Assembly: GCF_013927005.1 (NCBI RefSeq)
Contig: NZ_CP055930.1
Coordinates: 62,001 to 126,000 of the forward strand
DNA length: 64,000 bases
From: Enterobacter sp. RHBSTW-00175
Lineage (GTDB): Bacteria; Pseudomonadota; Gammaproteobacteria; Enterobacterales; Enterobacteriaceae
Direction of reading: 5' to 3'
The notes under the pieces are model-generated. The model did not search any database. It saw only the letters and a program-made list of their open reading frames with translations, and was not told the DNA's origin. The position numbers and the translations under genes were made by a program. Shown here one piece after another: positions 35,797 to 44,182 of the stretch (positions are counted from its first letter, which is position 1; each line of letters begins with the position of its first letter).

Positions 35797-35995
35797 TTTC
35801 AATCTCCTTTATGATCAATATTACGAAAAATTTTTCTACCGTGATTATCATCGTTTTTCACCGTCAGAACGTTCCCGGTCAATCTTTATCAACCGAGTAT
35901 TAAGTTGATGTTCTGTCATTCCATGTTTGTATGCATTGTATTACCAGATCACAAACTGCTGTTTGAACCTCCGGTTCTCTTTCTTAAGCTCTTCT

Positions 35996-38689
35996 CTATA
36001 AGGAATTGAGCCAGAGCATGCCGTATTTCTGCTCCCGAGCCTCAAATGCGTGGCGGCCCCCTTCAAGCACATCGCAAATTGCTTTGCGCATGCTGTTTGG
36101 TGCGTCATGATCGCCGTACTCCAGTGCCCCTGCACGGTAACTGATCATCTCTTCATCGTTTGTGGCAATGATCACCTGTTCCGCATCACAATTCACCACT
36201 AGGTTAGCGTTATGAGTCACTATGATGACCTGACGGTACTGTTTGATTTTCCGGAACAGCGGCACCAGATTGTGCATGATGAAATCGTTATCCAGATCAT
36301 CCTCCGGCTGGTCGAAGACAAAAGGTGAGCCAAACGCATCCGTAGCCAGTTTGAGACAGACGTAAAAGGTTCCGCGCTGACCGGCAGACAGTTTCTCGAC
36401 GGTTTTTCCCTTGTATTCAAACTCTGCCCTGACGCTCAGGTATTGCTGGATATGTTCCGGGTTGAATAGGAAGCTCAGAAGGGCATATGGTCCCGGGCTG
36501 TTAAAGTACTCAATGCGCCACAGAAATTCTTCAATGGTGAGTTTCCTGTCTGGGCATTCCGGCAGTGCCATTACAGGAGCGTTGGAGAGCAGTGCATGTA
36601 AATCAGCAATGGTTTGCACTTGGAACACATCGCGTAGCCTTTCAACAGATGTCAGTTCAGCGGAAGCCCTGAACCGGCCGCGGTTCATATGATCCAGCAA
36701 GCCGCTGTAAAACGCCGCTACATCAAAATGCGGCCGGCCGTAAATACGAATGTCCGTCAGAATATCTCGGATCAGCGCCTGCTGATCTTCAGTCAGGTGT
36801 GGTCTGGTGGACAGAGAGCCATAAGCAGTATCGATAATTTCCTGCCTTGTCAGCAGCGTGTCAATAAACGCGGTAGCCAGTACGCCTCGCTGGAGTAATT
36901 CCTGCTGATACTGTGTCTCCCGGGCGTCAATAGTGCCCAAGTGTTCATCTGCACGATCCGCCTGCAGCTGATATTCCTGCACCTTCTCCAGTAATCCAGC
37001 GATATCCTGCCCTAACCCCTGCTCCTGAAACGATGAAATGATACGGCGATCATCCTCGGCAAGCCGGGCTGTATGCTCGTCAATGCTGGCCAGCTTTGTC
37101 CCGACGGCGGCATCAAGCAATGACAGATCAGGGTACGGGATAACCGTGCCGTCATCGACGGCAGCATTGACGGCGTCAACTTTTGTAATTAGATCCCGAG
37201 CGACGGTTTCAATCGCTGTTTGCAGCCCGGTGGCGTGTTTTCTTGCCTGTGTCAGGGTGGCCTGCCGGCCGCTGTTGTCACGAAATCGCGCGATCAGCTC
37301 CCTGTTACGGTTGCTGGTCAGGACATCAATTTTTTCCCGGGCCGTTCTCGCCATGGCTTCCTGAAATGCCCGCGTATTGATCGGCTCATCACGCTCATTT
37401 TTAAAGGTAAGAAACTCACGCCATGCGCGCCAGGCACTGAGGTTTTCGTTCAGCTGAATGCCCGTACTGCCGGCCTCATGGTGAGGAGACAGTCGCAGCA
37501 TTTTTTTAATCTCGTCGCTGATAAGACCGGGTTCCTGGCAGAGTTTTTTGATCTCGCCCTGCGATACGTGAAGGTATTCATATCCTTCTGAATGTGCATC
37601 AAAGCGCACTTTTTCCCCGTTGGCCTTGTCCAGTTCAACGCAGAGATTCTGCACATTCACCGCACGTTGCTCACTTCCTCTGGTGGCGGCTCCGGCAAAC
37701 CGGGAGCGAAGCGCATCGAGGAGCAGACTTTTTCCGGTTCCCCGGCCTCCGATAATGGCGACCATGTCCTGGCTCAGGGGGATTGCCAGTTGCCGGAAAC
37801 GGATCTCCTGCCCGTCAAAAATTGTCCCTTCCACCTCGATCTTACTGAAGTGGGCCTTGGGTGTGCGAGTGGCTAGCCAGTCATCCCCTATCCTCAGTCG
37901 AGACTCGGGTTCAAGTAGGGCTTGCCGGAGTCCCTCAAAAGTCGGCATCGCCTTTACCCACGTATAACGCCCGCCAATCTGTGCCATGCTGTGCGCGTCC
38001 GAACACAGAAAGACGGGTTTGATTGTGGCGCCGGGATAACGGTCGGTCCGCAGGTAAAATGCACGATCGGCGGCACCACCGAAAATTATTTGTCCCTGGC
38101 GGTCAATCTCGGTCGCGGCGGCTACGGACCGTCCGGTGCCCCCCGGACGATATCCGCCGTAACCGTTGGGGCACACTGCAATTAGAAAATCCTGGAATGG
38201 ACGCAGCGCGGAATTAAGATGGGAAGTCAGCTCTGACAGTGCAACAGTGATGGTATCGACACCGTGCCCGCTGTCGCCAAGGCTTTTCTCACAGCAGTAG
38301 ACATTCTTCCCCTCACCATCCGTCAGCCTGATCGGCAGGCGGGAAAGGGCTTCATTGATGCGCTCGGTTGAGAGCTTTTCTGAAAAGAGAATATGGATGT
38401 TAATGAACTGGTCATCCCGGTTCTGCTGATCGAGACGGAATTCCACGTTGGCAAGTACCGTGATCGCCAGACCCTGCCGGGCAATCTCCTCCCGGATGAT
38501 TTCCAGTTCGTTCTGCCGGAAATAAAAGTAGTTCGTCACAGCGATGAGGGACAGCTGATGCGCCCCCAGCGTGCCAACGTAATTCTCAATATCATCCGGA
38601 GTATAGCTGTTGGCCAGCCATGTCAGGGGACTGTGGATGTGTAAATCCCATTTATTCCATTGTGAGCCTATCACCGGCGTATCCTTCAT
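35996..38689 (-). CDS. TrlF-like PHP-ATPase, likely defence protein
   Basis: An 897-aa fusion. The N-terminus is a PHP phosphoesterase-like domain (WDLHIHSP at 14-21, then IAVTNYFYF; later VFLCSDAHS). The rest is an SMC/RecN-type ATPase: Walker A GGRGTGKS near 313-320, a long coiled coil (about 420-640), signature EKLSAGQRG, Walker B FVFDQPEDDLD and switch THNANL. The TrlF family name applies. These proteins occur singly in defence islands. It should cleave nucleic acid or nucleotides when its ATPase senses invading DNA; this is inference. It ends 194 bases before drt3a on the same strand. Confidence 0.85.
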   Translation of the reverse strand: MKDTPVIGSQWNKWDLHIHSPLTWLANSYTPDDIENYVGTLGAHQLSLIAVTNYFYFRQNELEIIREEIARQGLAITVLANVEFRLDQQNRDDQFINIHILFSEKLSTERINEALSRLPIRLTDGEGKNVYCCEKSLGDSGHGVDTITVALSELTSHLNSALRPFQDFLIAVCPNGYGGYRPGGTGRSVAAATEIDRQGQIIFGGAADRAFYLRTDRYPGATIKPVFLCSDAHSMAQIGGRYTWVKAMPTFEGLRQALLEPESRLRIGDDWLATRTPKAHFSKIEVEGTIFDGQEIRFRQLAIPLSQDMVAIIGGRGTGKSLLLDALRSRFAGAATRGSEQRAVNVQNLCVELDKANGEKVRFDAHSEGYEYLHVSQGEIKKLCQEPGLISDEIKKMLRLSPHHEAGSTGIQLNENLSAWRAWREFLTFKNERDEPINTRAFQEAMARTAREKIDVLTSNRNRELIARFRDNSGRQATLTQARKHATGLQTAIETVARDLITKVDAVNAAVDDGTVIPYPDLSLLDAAVGTKLASIDEHTARLAEDDRRIISSFQEQGLGQDIAGLLEKVQEYQLQADRADEHLGTIDARETQYQQELLQRGVLATAFIDTLLTRQEIIDTAYGSLSTRPHLTEDQQALIRDILTDIRIYGRPHFDVAAFYSGLLDHMNRGRFRASAELTSVERLRDVFQVQTIADLHALLSNAPVMALPECPDRKLTIEEFLWRIEYFNSPGPYALLSFLFNPEHIQQYLSVRAEFEYKGKTVEKLSAGQRGTFYVCLKLATDAFGSPFVFDQPEDDLDNDFIMHNLVPLFRKIKQYRQVIIVTHNANLVVNCDAEQVIIATNDEEMISYRAGALEYGDHDAPNSMRKAICDVLEGGRHAFEAREQKYGMLWLNSL

Positions 38690-38986
38690 ACAGAAAGTGT
38701 CTCCGCCATCTTAATGAGGTTGAAACGTCCCGGCTACGTGATTAACGCACTCGCGTGAAGCAGATTTGATCCGGCGCGCTTTTTTCGTTTCCTGAGGGCA
38801 GAAAAATGAAGTGACCCGTTCCCCGTTGAACAACACATATGGATGTTAATCACTTCCGCTTTTGGCACACAGCGGACCGTTTGCTTTGCATCGAATGTTT
38901 AATCTTTTTTTCATCAAATGGCCCTCCGCTTCATCTTTCACGCCAGCACATCAGGTTGAACGGTTACCGGGATCACGACTCCGTAA
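38690..38986. other. Intergenic region upstream of the PHP-ATPase gene
   Basis: These 297 bases separate the PHP-ATPase start from the stop of the Mrr-like gene. GGCGGAGACACTTTCTGT before 38689 supplies the ribosome-binding site. No ORF of interest and no clear promoter motif is seen; the GC content drops sharply at about 38,980. Confidence 0.5.
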
Positions 38987-39880
38987 TTACCTATTTTTCT
39001 TTTTTAAAATTTTGTCCGCCAATCCTGCACCAATTTTACCTTTCATTGCTTTCAATATTTTTAAAAGAGTAAGTTCATTCTTGTTACGCAACTTCCTTTT
39101 AACGTAAAACTCTTGATATTCCTCAGGCAATATCTCTGATAACAGATATCTTTTCATTAATTCAATTGGTTCAATTAATAAACCTTTCGCTTGTTCTTCA
39201 TTCAAAGCAGGAAGCATTAAGAAGAATAAAGGGTTTAAACGCTCTGTTATTGCGATCAAACGTTTTAAATAATGTTGCGGAACACCTCTTATTGCGAAAT
39301 GCGGTGCCTGCTCAAATTCATTTAGAAAGTCGATTGCTTCACGCTTTGAAAAGAATAAAGGCATTACATCTCTTCCGTTATGTTTTTGTGCAAACTTGTA
39401 GTATGAACCTGAAACATTATCTTCCTCTCTTTCCATCAAAATCCAAAAAGGCTCACCGACCCAGTCTTTTGTAGGTAAAATTGAATTTATCAAATAATCA
39501 GCAACCAAAATGTTAAATCTTGGTAAATCTTCAGTTTTCAACAAAGTAATGCCATGTTTTTCAGCGTATTCTTTTGCACCACTTTGGTAACCAGACTTAC
39601 TAACTATAACCCCAATAATATTTCCAATATCAGTAATTTTGTTGCAAAATGGCATAATAGTATCACGATCAAGCGGGCGATTGTGATATTTGCACTCTAT
39701 CGCTACACGATGTATAAAGCCTGCATTTTCAAATTGGTAAAATACATCAATTTGATATTCACCTTTTAATCCTTTAAGGATAACGTTACGACTAACTTCT
39801 ACTCCATTATCTCGAGGGTTAAGCAAGGTCGAGTAGACATATTGGGTATAACTTTCTAAATCATTCCAATTTTTAAGCAT
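38987..39880 (-). CDS. Mrr-like restriction endonuclease-fold protein
   Basis: A 297-aa protein. The N-terminal 150 residues are an Mrr_cat-like nuclease: EYQIDVFY (Asp45), then VAIECKYHNRPL (Glu62, Lys64), and VIVSKSGYQSGAKEYAEKHG, the usual third strand and helix. Mrr proteins cut modified DNA. The C-terminal half is helical with no known domain, perhaps the recognition part. The ATG at 39880 has GGGAG 8 bases upstream, better than the ATG at 39886. AT-rich composition unlike the neighbours. Confidence 0.75.
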   Translation of the reverse strand: MLKNWNDLESYTQYVYSTLLNPRDNGVEVSRNVILKGLKGEYQIDVFYQFENAGFIHRVAIECKYHNRPLDRDTIMPFCNKITDIGNIIGVIVSKSGYQSGAKEYAEKHGITLLKTEDLPRFNILVADYLINSILPTKDWVGEPFWILMEREEDNVSGSYYKFAQKHNGRDVMPLFFSKREAIDFLNEFEQAPHFAIRGVPQHYLKRLIAITERLNPLFFLMLPALNEEQAKGLLIEPIELMKRYLLSEILPEEYQEFYVKRKLRNKNELTLLKILKAMKGKIGAGLADKILKKKNR

Positions 39881-39886
39881 TGACAT

Positions 39887-40465
39887 TGCTCCCTAATAAA
39901 ATCATTAAAATAGAGTGCCTGTTGTACTCTAATAGTATATGCTCTGCTAATTATGATAACAATAATATTATACTTCCACCGAGGAACTTTAAGTTCCTTC
40001 AGGGAAATGTCTGACATAGCCGGAAATAGTTTTTACTTCTCATAGTTTCAACCCTCATTTACCACATTGGCTGCACCTATACCGACTTCAGCTTTCTCAT
40101 GCTCTTCTCGTTAACAACGTCCGCTTCAGGCACATGCTGTGTGAAAACTCTAACTACAAACTATAGGACGTGCGTCTACGCGAGAACTGCGATTTGTTCC
40201 CTGGTAAGAACTCGCAGATTTAACTTAAATACGCTGGTTTTGTCTCGCATTCGGTTATTGCTTTGAGCTAAGCCGGTTTTCACACAGCCTGAACACAGAG
40301 CAGACTGCCCTTGTAGATACGATCATAGTAACGATCACCAAATGCACGAGACCGCTCAAATCAGGTTTATATAACCAACTTCGATTGGTGGTCATTTTGG
40401 TGGTCTTGACAGGATAAGAATTTAAGTTTAGTTTACTTATTAGCCAGTTACTGGCAAAGGCGATC
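39887..40465. other. Right end of the ICE, no gene
   Basis: About 580 bases without a credible gene. The last 80 bases before the att repeat contain two copies of TTGGTGGTC (40385-40393 and 40397-40405), 12 bases apart. Short repeats next to an attachment site are typical arm-type binding sites of tyrosine integrases. Otherwise only short, unconserved ORFs. Confidence 0.55.
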
Positions 40466-40481
40466 CCAGTCAGAGGAGCCA
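40466..40481 (+). other. Right attachment site of the ICE, 16 bp of tRNA-Asn 3' end
   Basis: CCAGTCAGAGGAGCCA repeats the last 16 bases of the tRNA-Asn genes at 42873, 57608 and 59433. The preceding base differs from the tRNA. After the repeat the sequence (AATTTGAAAAGCCTGC) equals the chromosomal flank of the tRNA-Asn at 42873. So the ICE ends here, having entered a fourth tRNA-Asn gene to the left of this window and restored its 3' end there. Confidence 0.85.
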
Positions 40482-40484
40482 AAT

Positions 40485-40515
40485 TTGAAAAGCCTGCTTT
40501 TAAAGCAGGCTTTTT
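40485..40515 (+). terminator. tRNA-Asn terminator left outside the ICE
   Basis: AAAAGCCTGC and GCAGGCTTTTT form a strong hairpin with T run. The same hairpin follows each tRNA-Asn gene in the window, showing that this was the terminator of the tRNA gene now separated by the ICE. Confidence 0.85.
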
Positions 40516-40538
40516 GCTTTTCTGCGTTCCGTAAAACT

Positions 40539-40566
40539 GCCGGGTGGCGGCTTCGCTTTACCCGGC
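40539..40566. repeat. REP element copy 1
   Basis: A GCCGGGTGGCGGCTTCG-type palindromic unit ending in TTTACCCGGC. Further copies lie at 43006-43033 and 48916-48943. Typical enterobacterial repetitive extragenic palindrome, downstream of cbl. Confidence 0.8.
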
Positions 40567-40585
40567 CTGGTGAACCCTAATCTGG

Positions 40586-41536
40586 CTAAATCTGATAATC
40601 AATCGCCACTTCTTCTGGCTCCATCACCTGGCGTTTGATCTCATCCACCGACAGCCCCGCATTGCATAGCTCGATAAACCGCCACACATAGTTTCGCTGT
40701 AACTGCCCGCGTTTCAGGCCGAGCCAGACGGTGTTGGCATCGAACAGATGCCGGGTATCGAGGCGCACAAGATTTCCCACCTCACGCTCGCCGCCGGACT
40801 GCTCCGCCACAAGGCCTATCCCCAACCCCAGCTCAACATAGGTTTTGATCACGTCGGAGTCCTGCGCGCTCAGCACCACGTCCGGCGTCAACCCTTTGCG
40901 GTTGAACGCCTCATCAATACGTGAACGCCCGGTAATCCCTTGTCGATAGGTAATAAGCGGCCATTTGCCGATCTCTTCGAGAGTCAGCGGCGAAACCTGA
41001 TTAAGCGGATGGTCAACCGGCAGCAGCAGGCTGTGATACCAGCGGAACCACGGGAAGGCCACCAGCAGCGGATCGTTACTCAGACGCTCACTCGCAATCC
41101 CGATATCTGCCCCGCCGTTTTGCAGCAATACTTCAATTTCCTGAGGCGTACCCTGGATAAGCTCCAGACGCACATCAGGGAAAAGTTCGCGAAACGCTTT
41201 AATCACCGGCGGCAAACTGTAACGTGCCTGGGTGTGGGTAGTGGCAATGGTCAGCACACCGGAAGCGTCGTTGGTGAAGAGATCGGCCAGGCGGCGAACG
41301 TTACTGGCCTCGTTGAGAATTCGCTCAGCGATGGTCAGTAACGCTTTACCGGGCTCCGTCATACCAAGCAGACGCTTACCACGACGAATAAAGATCTCAA
41401 TCCCAAGCTCCTCTTCCAGCTCGCGGATATGGCGGCTGACGCCGGACTGAGAGGTATAAAGCATGTTGGCAACTTCGGTCAGGTTGTAATCCCGCCGCGC
41501 TGCCTCACGGATAATTTTAAGTTGCTGGAAATTCAC
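40586..41536 (-). CDS. cbl: Cbl, LysR-type regulator of sulfur-source genes
   Basis: A 316-aa LysR regulator, the exact length of E. coli Cbl. N-terminal winged helix LTEVANMLYTSQSGVSRHIR and effector-binding domain with THTQARYSLPPV. Cbl activates genes for use of aliphatic sulfonates (ssu, tau) under sulfate limitation and senses adenosine phosphosulfate. It lies 96 bases after nac on the same strand; in E. coli the two are co-transcribed from the nac promoter under nitrogen starvation. Confidence 0.93.
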   Translation of the reverse strand: MNFQQLKIIREAARRDYNLTEVANMLYTSQSGVSRHIRELEEELGIEIFIRRGKRLLGMTEPGKALLTIAERILNEASNVRRLADLFTNDASGVLTIATTHTQARYSLPPVIKAFRELFPDVRLELIQGTPQEIEVLLQNGGADIGIASERLSNDPLLVAFPWFRWYHSLLLPVDHPLNQVSPLTLEEIGKWPLITYRQGITGRSRIDEAFNRKGLTPDVVLSAQDSDVIKTYVELGLGIGLVAEQSGGEREVGNLVRLDTRHLFDANTVWLGLKRGQLQRNYVWRFIELCNAGLSVDEIKRQVMEPEEVAIDYQI

Positions 41537-41632
41537 GATTCACTCCGGCGCATCTGACATAGCTCTATTGTTAGAGTTAGCTGACCCGCAGAACAAATAA
41601 TAAAAACCAGCATCTTATGCTTTTATGGAATA

Positions 41633-42550
41633 TCAGCTTACGAGTTGCAGCTCGCGGTTTTCCAGCGACGGTTTGCTCACCAGAGACATCAGGATCTCTT
41701 TTACTGCCTGCGCCTGCGGCGACAAAGAGCCCCGCGCGGACATATTCAGCGACAGCGGTAAGCTCATGGATGGTGTCGTGATCCGCGCCATCCAGCCATT
41801 CGCTGCGCTGCACAGTGAGCGAGCCGCTGATTCTGGCAACACGGTAACCCCCATTCCGCTGGCAATGGCAGCCGTCAGCGTGGAGATTGAGTCGATTTCA
41901 CCGATGATTTTTGCCGTCAGACGGCGCAGAGAAAACGCTTCATCCACACGGACACGCACGGCGCTGTAATCACGCGGCAGGAAGAGATTCATCTCCGCGA
42001 CGGCGGTCAGGTCAATGCTCTGCCCCGGGCAATCACGGGTTCCCACCAGGTACAGATCTTCTTTCAGCAGCGGCTGGCTGGTGATACCGGCGACCGGGGA
42101 GCGGTCATACAGCACAGCCATATCCAGCTGCCCGCCCAGCAGTTTTTCATTCAGCACCGAACCACTGTTTTCGTGCAGATAAACCAGCACGTCAGGTAAT
42201 TCGGAGCGTACTGCCTGCAACAGCGGCATGGTAATAGAAGAAGCGGCAGTGCCTGGCGCCAGCCCAATAGAGACATGTCCGCTCAGCGTCTGGCCCACGT
42301 TATTCACAGCCAGTTGTGCTTGTTCACACTGGCGCAGAATCGTACGTGCGTGGGTATAAAGGATCTTGCCGGCTTCGGTTGGCGTCACGCCACGCTTTGT
42401 ACGGATCAACAGTTGCTGATCCATCTCACCTTCCAGAGTGGCCACCTGCTGACTCAGCGCAGGCTGCGCGATATGCAACACTTCCGCGGCCTGGGTCAGG
42501 CTGCCGATATCGACGATTTTTACGAAGTATTTCAGTCGTCTTAAGTTCAT
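41633..42550 (-). CDS. nac: Nac, nitrogen assimilation control regulator
   Basis: A 305-aa LysR regulator, exactly the length of Nac in Klebsiella and E. coli. Winged helix at MNLRRLKYFVKIVDIGSLTQ, then AAEVLHIAQPALSQQ. Nac links the NtrC-sigma-54 regulon to sigma-70 genes for alternative nitrogen sources (hut, put, ure) and represses gdhA. ATG 42550 restores the family length. A sigma-54 promoter and an NtrC site are visible upstream. Confidence 0.95.
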   Translation of the reverse strand: MNLRRLKYFVKIVDIGSLTQAAEVLHIAQPALSQQVATLEGEMDQQLLIRTKRGVTPTEAGKILYTHARTILRQCEQAQLAVNNVGQTLSGHVSIGLAPGTAASSITMPLLQAVRSELPDVLVYLHENSGSVLNEKLLGGQLDMAVLYDRSPVAGITSQPLLKEDLYLVGTRDCPGQSIDLTAVAEMNLFLPRDYSAVRVRVDEAFSLRRLTAKIIGEIDSISTLTAAIASGMGVTVLPESAARSLCSAANGWMARITTPSMSLPLSLNMSARGSLSPQAQAVKEILMSLVSKPSLENRELQLVS

Positions 42551-42608
42551 TTTGCCCCCTGTTCGATAATGCAGTGCCGGTACTGGCTCTAATTGTTGAA
42601 GAGGTTTT

Positions 42609-42624
42609 TGCAATATGAATGCCA
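42609..42624 (-). promoter_or_regulatory. Sigma-54 promoter of nac
   Basis: On the minus strand the sequence is TGGCATTCATATTGCA: TGGCA at -24 and TTGCA at -12 with the required spacing, close to the consensus TGGCAC, 5 bases, TTGCA. It lies 59 bases upstream of the nac start codon, which agrees with the known NtrC and sigma-54 control of nac. Confidence 0.85.
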
Positions 42625-42741
42625 GTTTTTATAAGAGGTCTGATATGTCTGCTAAACGCCTGAAAATAAGGAAATCTAATCGTCAGTGTCAGTTTTATTA
42701 CCGAAACAGCGGTTTAGGATCTGCCCCATAAGGGGTATGCT

Positions 42742-42758
42742 TGCACTATAACGGTGCA
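42742..42758. promoter_or_regulatory. NtrC-binding site upstream of nac
   Basis: TGCACTATAACGGTGCA fits the NtrC dyad GCACY, 5 bases, GGTGC perfectly. It lies about 130-145 bases upstream of the sigma-54 promoter, a usual enhancer distance. Confidence 0.8.
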
Positions 42759-42872
42759 ATCCGTTGTCAAAAACACCACTTTGCTGATTTTGTCAGCAAA
42801 CGATCAAAAGGTGGTGATCCACCCTTTGACAAGGGTAACTGACATCGATAATATGCGCCCCGTTCACACGAT

Positions 42873-42948
42873 TCCTCTGTAGTTCAGTCGGTAGAACGGC
42901 GGACTGTTAATCCGTATGTCACTGGTTCGAGTCCAGTCAGAGGAGCCA
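42873..42948 (+). tRNA. tRNA-Asn (GTT)
   Basis: A 76-nt cloverleaf: acceptor TCCTCTG and CAGAGGA, D arm, anticodon GTT at 42906-42908, T arm GTTCGAGTC, encoded GCCA end. Identical to the copies at 57608 and 59433. Followed by a strong terminator hairpin. Confidence 0.98.
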
Positions 42949-42952
42949 AATT

Positions 42953-42987
42953 TGAAAAGCCTGCTTTTAAAGCAGGCTTTTTGCTTT
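42953..42987 (+). terminator. tRNA-Asn terminator
   Basis: AAAAGCCTGC and GCAGGCTTTTT hairpin with T run, 6 bases after the tRNA. Confidence 0.85.
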
Positions 42988-43005
42988 TCTGCGTTCTGTA
43001 AAACT

Positions 43006-43033
43006 GCCGGGTGGCGGCTTCACCTTTCCCGGC
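43006..43033. repeat. REP element copy 2
   Basis: Same palindromic unit as at 40539, with two base changes in the loop side; between the tRNA-Asn terminator and ldtA. Confidence 0.75.
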
Positions 43034-43054
43034 CTACAGGAGCTATCCGCAACG

Positions 43055-43954
43055 TCAGGGTCCAATCTTCACCGGCATCCCGGAGCGACGTTCCAGCACG
43101 CTGGCAGCCCCCTCATTGTTAAGCTCTGCACGCATGGCAGAGGAAATAGGCAGCGGCACTTTATTTGTTGATTCAAATTCCGCACGATTACGCGACAACG
43201 GCTCGTGCACTTCCAGCCAGCGACTGCCATCCGGTTCGGTGGTCATTTTGACCGGCTGATCGATTATCTGAACGCGCGTCCCGACCGGAACCTGGTCGAA
43301 CAGGTATTTGATATCATTGTTGCGCAGACGAATGCAGCCCTGGCTCACGCGCAGCCCGATACCAAAATTGGCATTCGTGCCATGTATTGCATACATTCTG
43401 CCAATATAAATGGCATACAGACCCATCGGATTATCAGGGCCGGCGGGCACAAAGGCTGGCAGGGTTTTGCCTTCCTGAGCATAGGCCCGGCGCGTATTCG
43501 GTGTCGGCGACCAGGTCGGCCCCACCTGTTTACGTTGCACGGATGTCACCCAGTTACGCGGTGTTTCACGTCCGGCCTGGCCAATCCCAATAGGCAGCAC
43601 CTCAACGGTGTTACCGCCTTGCGGGTAGTAGTACAGACGCATCTCTGCCACATTCACCACAATCCCTTCCCGTACCGTATCTGGCAGGATCAGCTGCTGG
43701 GGAATAATAAGTTGTGAACCTGCTCTGGGTAAAAACGGATCCGCGCCCGGGTTGGCCTCCAGCATATTGCTGAGCCCCTGATCGTATTGCGCAGCAAACG
43801 CTTCAAGCGGCAAGGTACTGCCATGTGGAACGGTAATAACCTGCGTGCTCCCCACCAGCCGGCTTCCTTCTGGGGGCAACGGGTAACTTAGCGCCAGCGC
43901 ACTCTGACTGACCATTAAAGCAGCAATACAACCAAACAAACTTACACGACGCAT
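43055..43954 (-). CDS. ldtA: LdtA (ErfK), L,D-transpeptidase
   Basis: A 299-aa exported enzyme: signal peptide to about residue 22, a LysM-like domain ([20 protein letters not shown], then [11 protein letters not shown]), and a YkuD catalytic domain with [11 protein letters not shown] and SQGCIRLRN, in which Cys is the nucleophile. LdtA links the Braun lipoprotein to meso-diaminopimelate of peptidoglycan. Position next to nac and a tRNA-Asn is conserved in Enterobacteriaceae. Confidence 0.93.
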   Translation of the reverse strand: MRRVSLFGCIAALMVSQSALALSYPLPPEGSRLVGSTQVITVPHGSTLPLEAFAAQYDQGLSNMLEANPGADPFLPRAGSQLIIPQQLILPDTVREGIVVNVAEMRLYYYPQGGNTVEVLPIGIGQAGRETPRNWVTSVQRKQVGPTWSPTPNTRRAYAQEGKTLPAFVPAGPDNPMGLYAIYIGRMYAIHGTNANFGIGLRVSQGCIRLRNNDIKYLFDQVPVGTRVQIIDQPVKMTTEPDGSRWLEVHEPLSRNRAEFESTNKVPLPISSAMRAELNNEGAASVLERRSGMPVKIGP

Positions 43955-44182
43955 AATCCCTTCCTCAGTCGTTCCACGTATCAGATAAGTATAGTCTTTT
44001 TTATTGTTCTTACCGTCCCGCAGCGCCTCATTATGGGCACTTTTTGTGAATCATCAGGAAATAAAATCAGTTTCCTCATGCCCCCTGTCGCGGTAGTCTC
44101 ATATGTTCCGCCAATATGACGGATGCAATGTGAGTAACCTTTTCTTATACCAATAATTAAAATCAGTACAGACAGGACAACT

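Noticed and set aside
40255..40482. 75-aa minus-strand ORF spanning the ICE right end
   Set aside because: It contains the att repeat in coding sense and resembles no protein.
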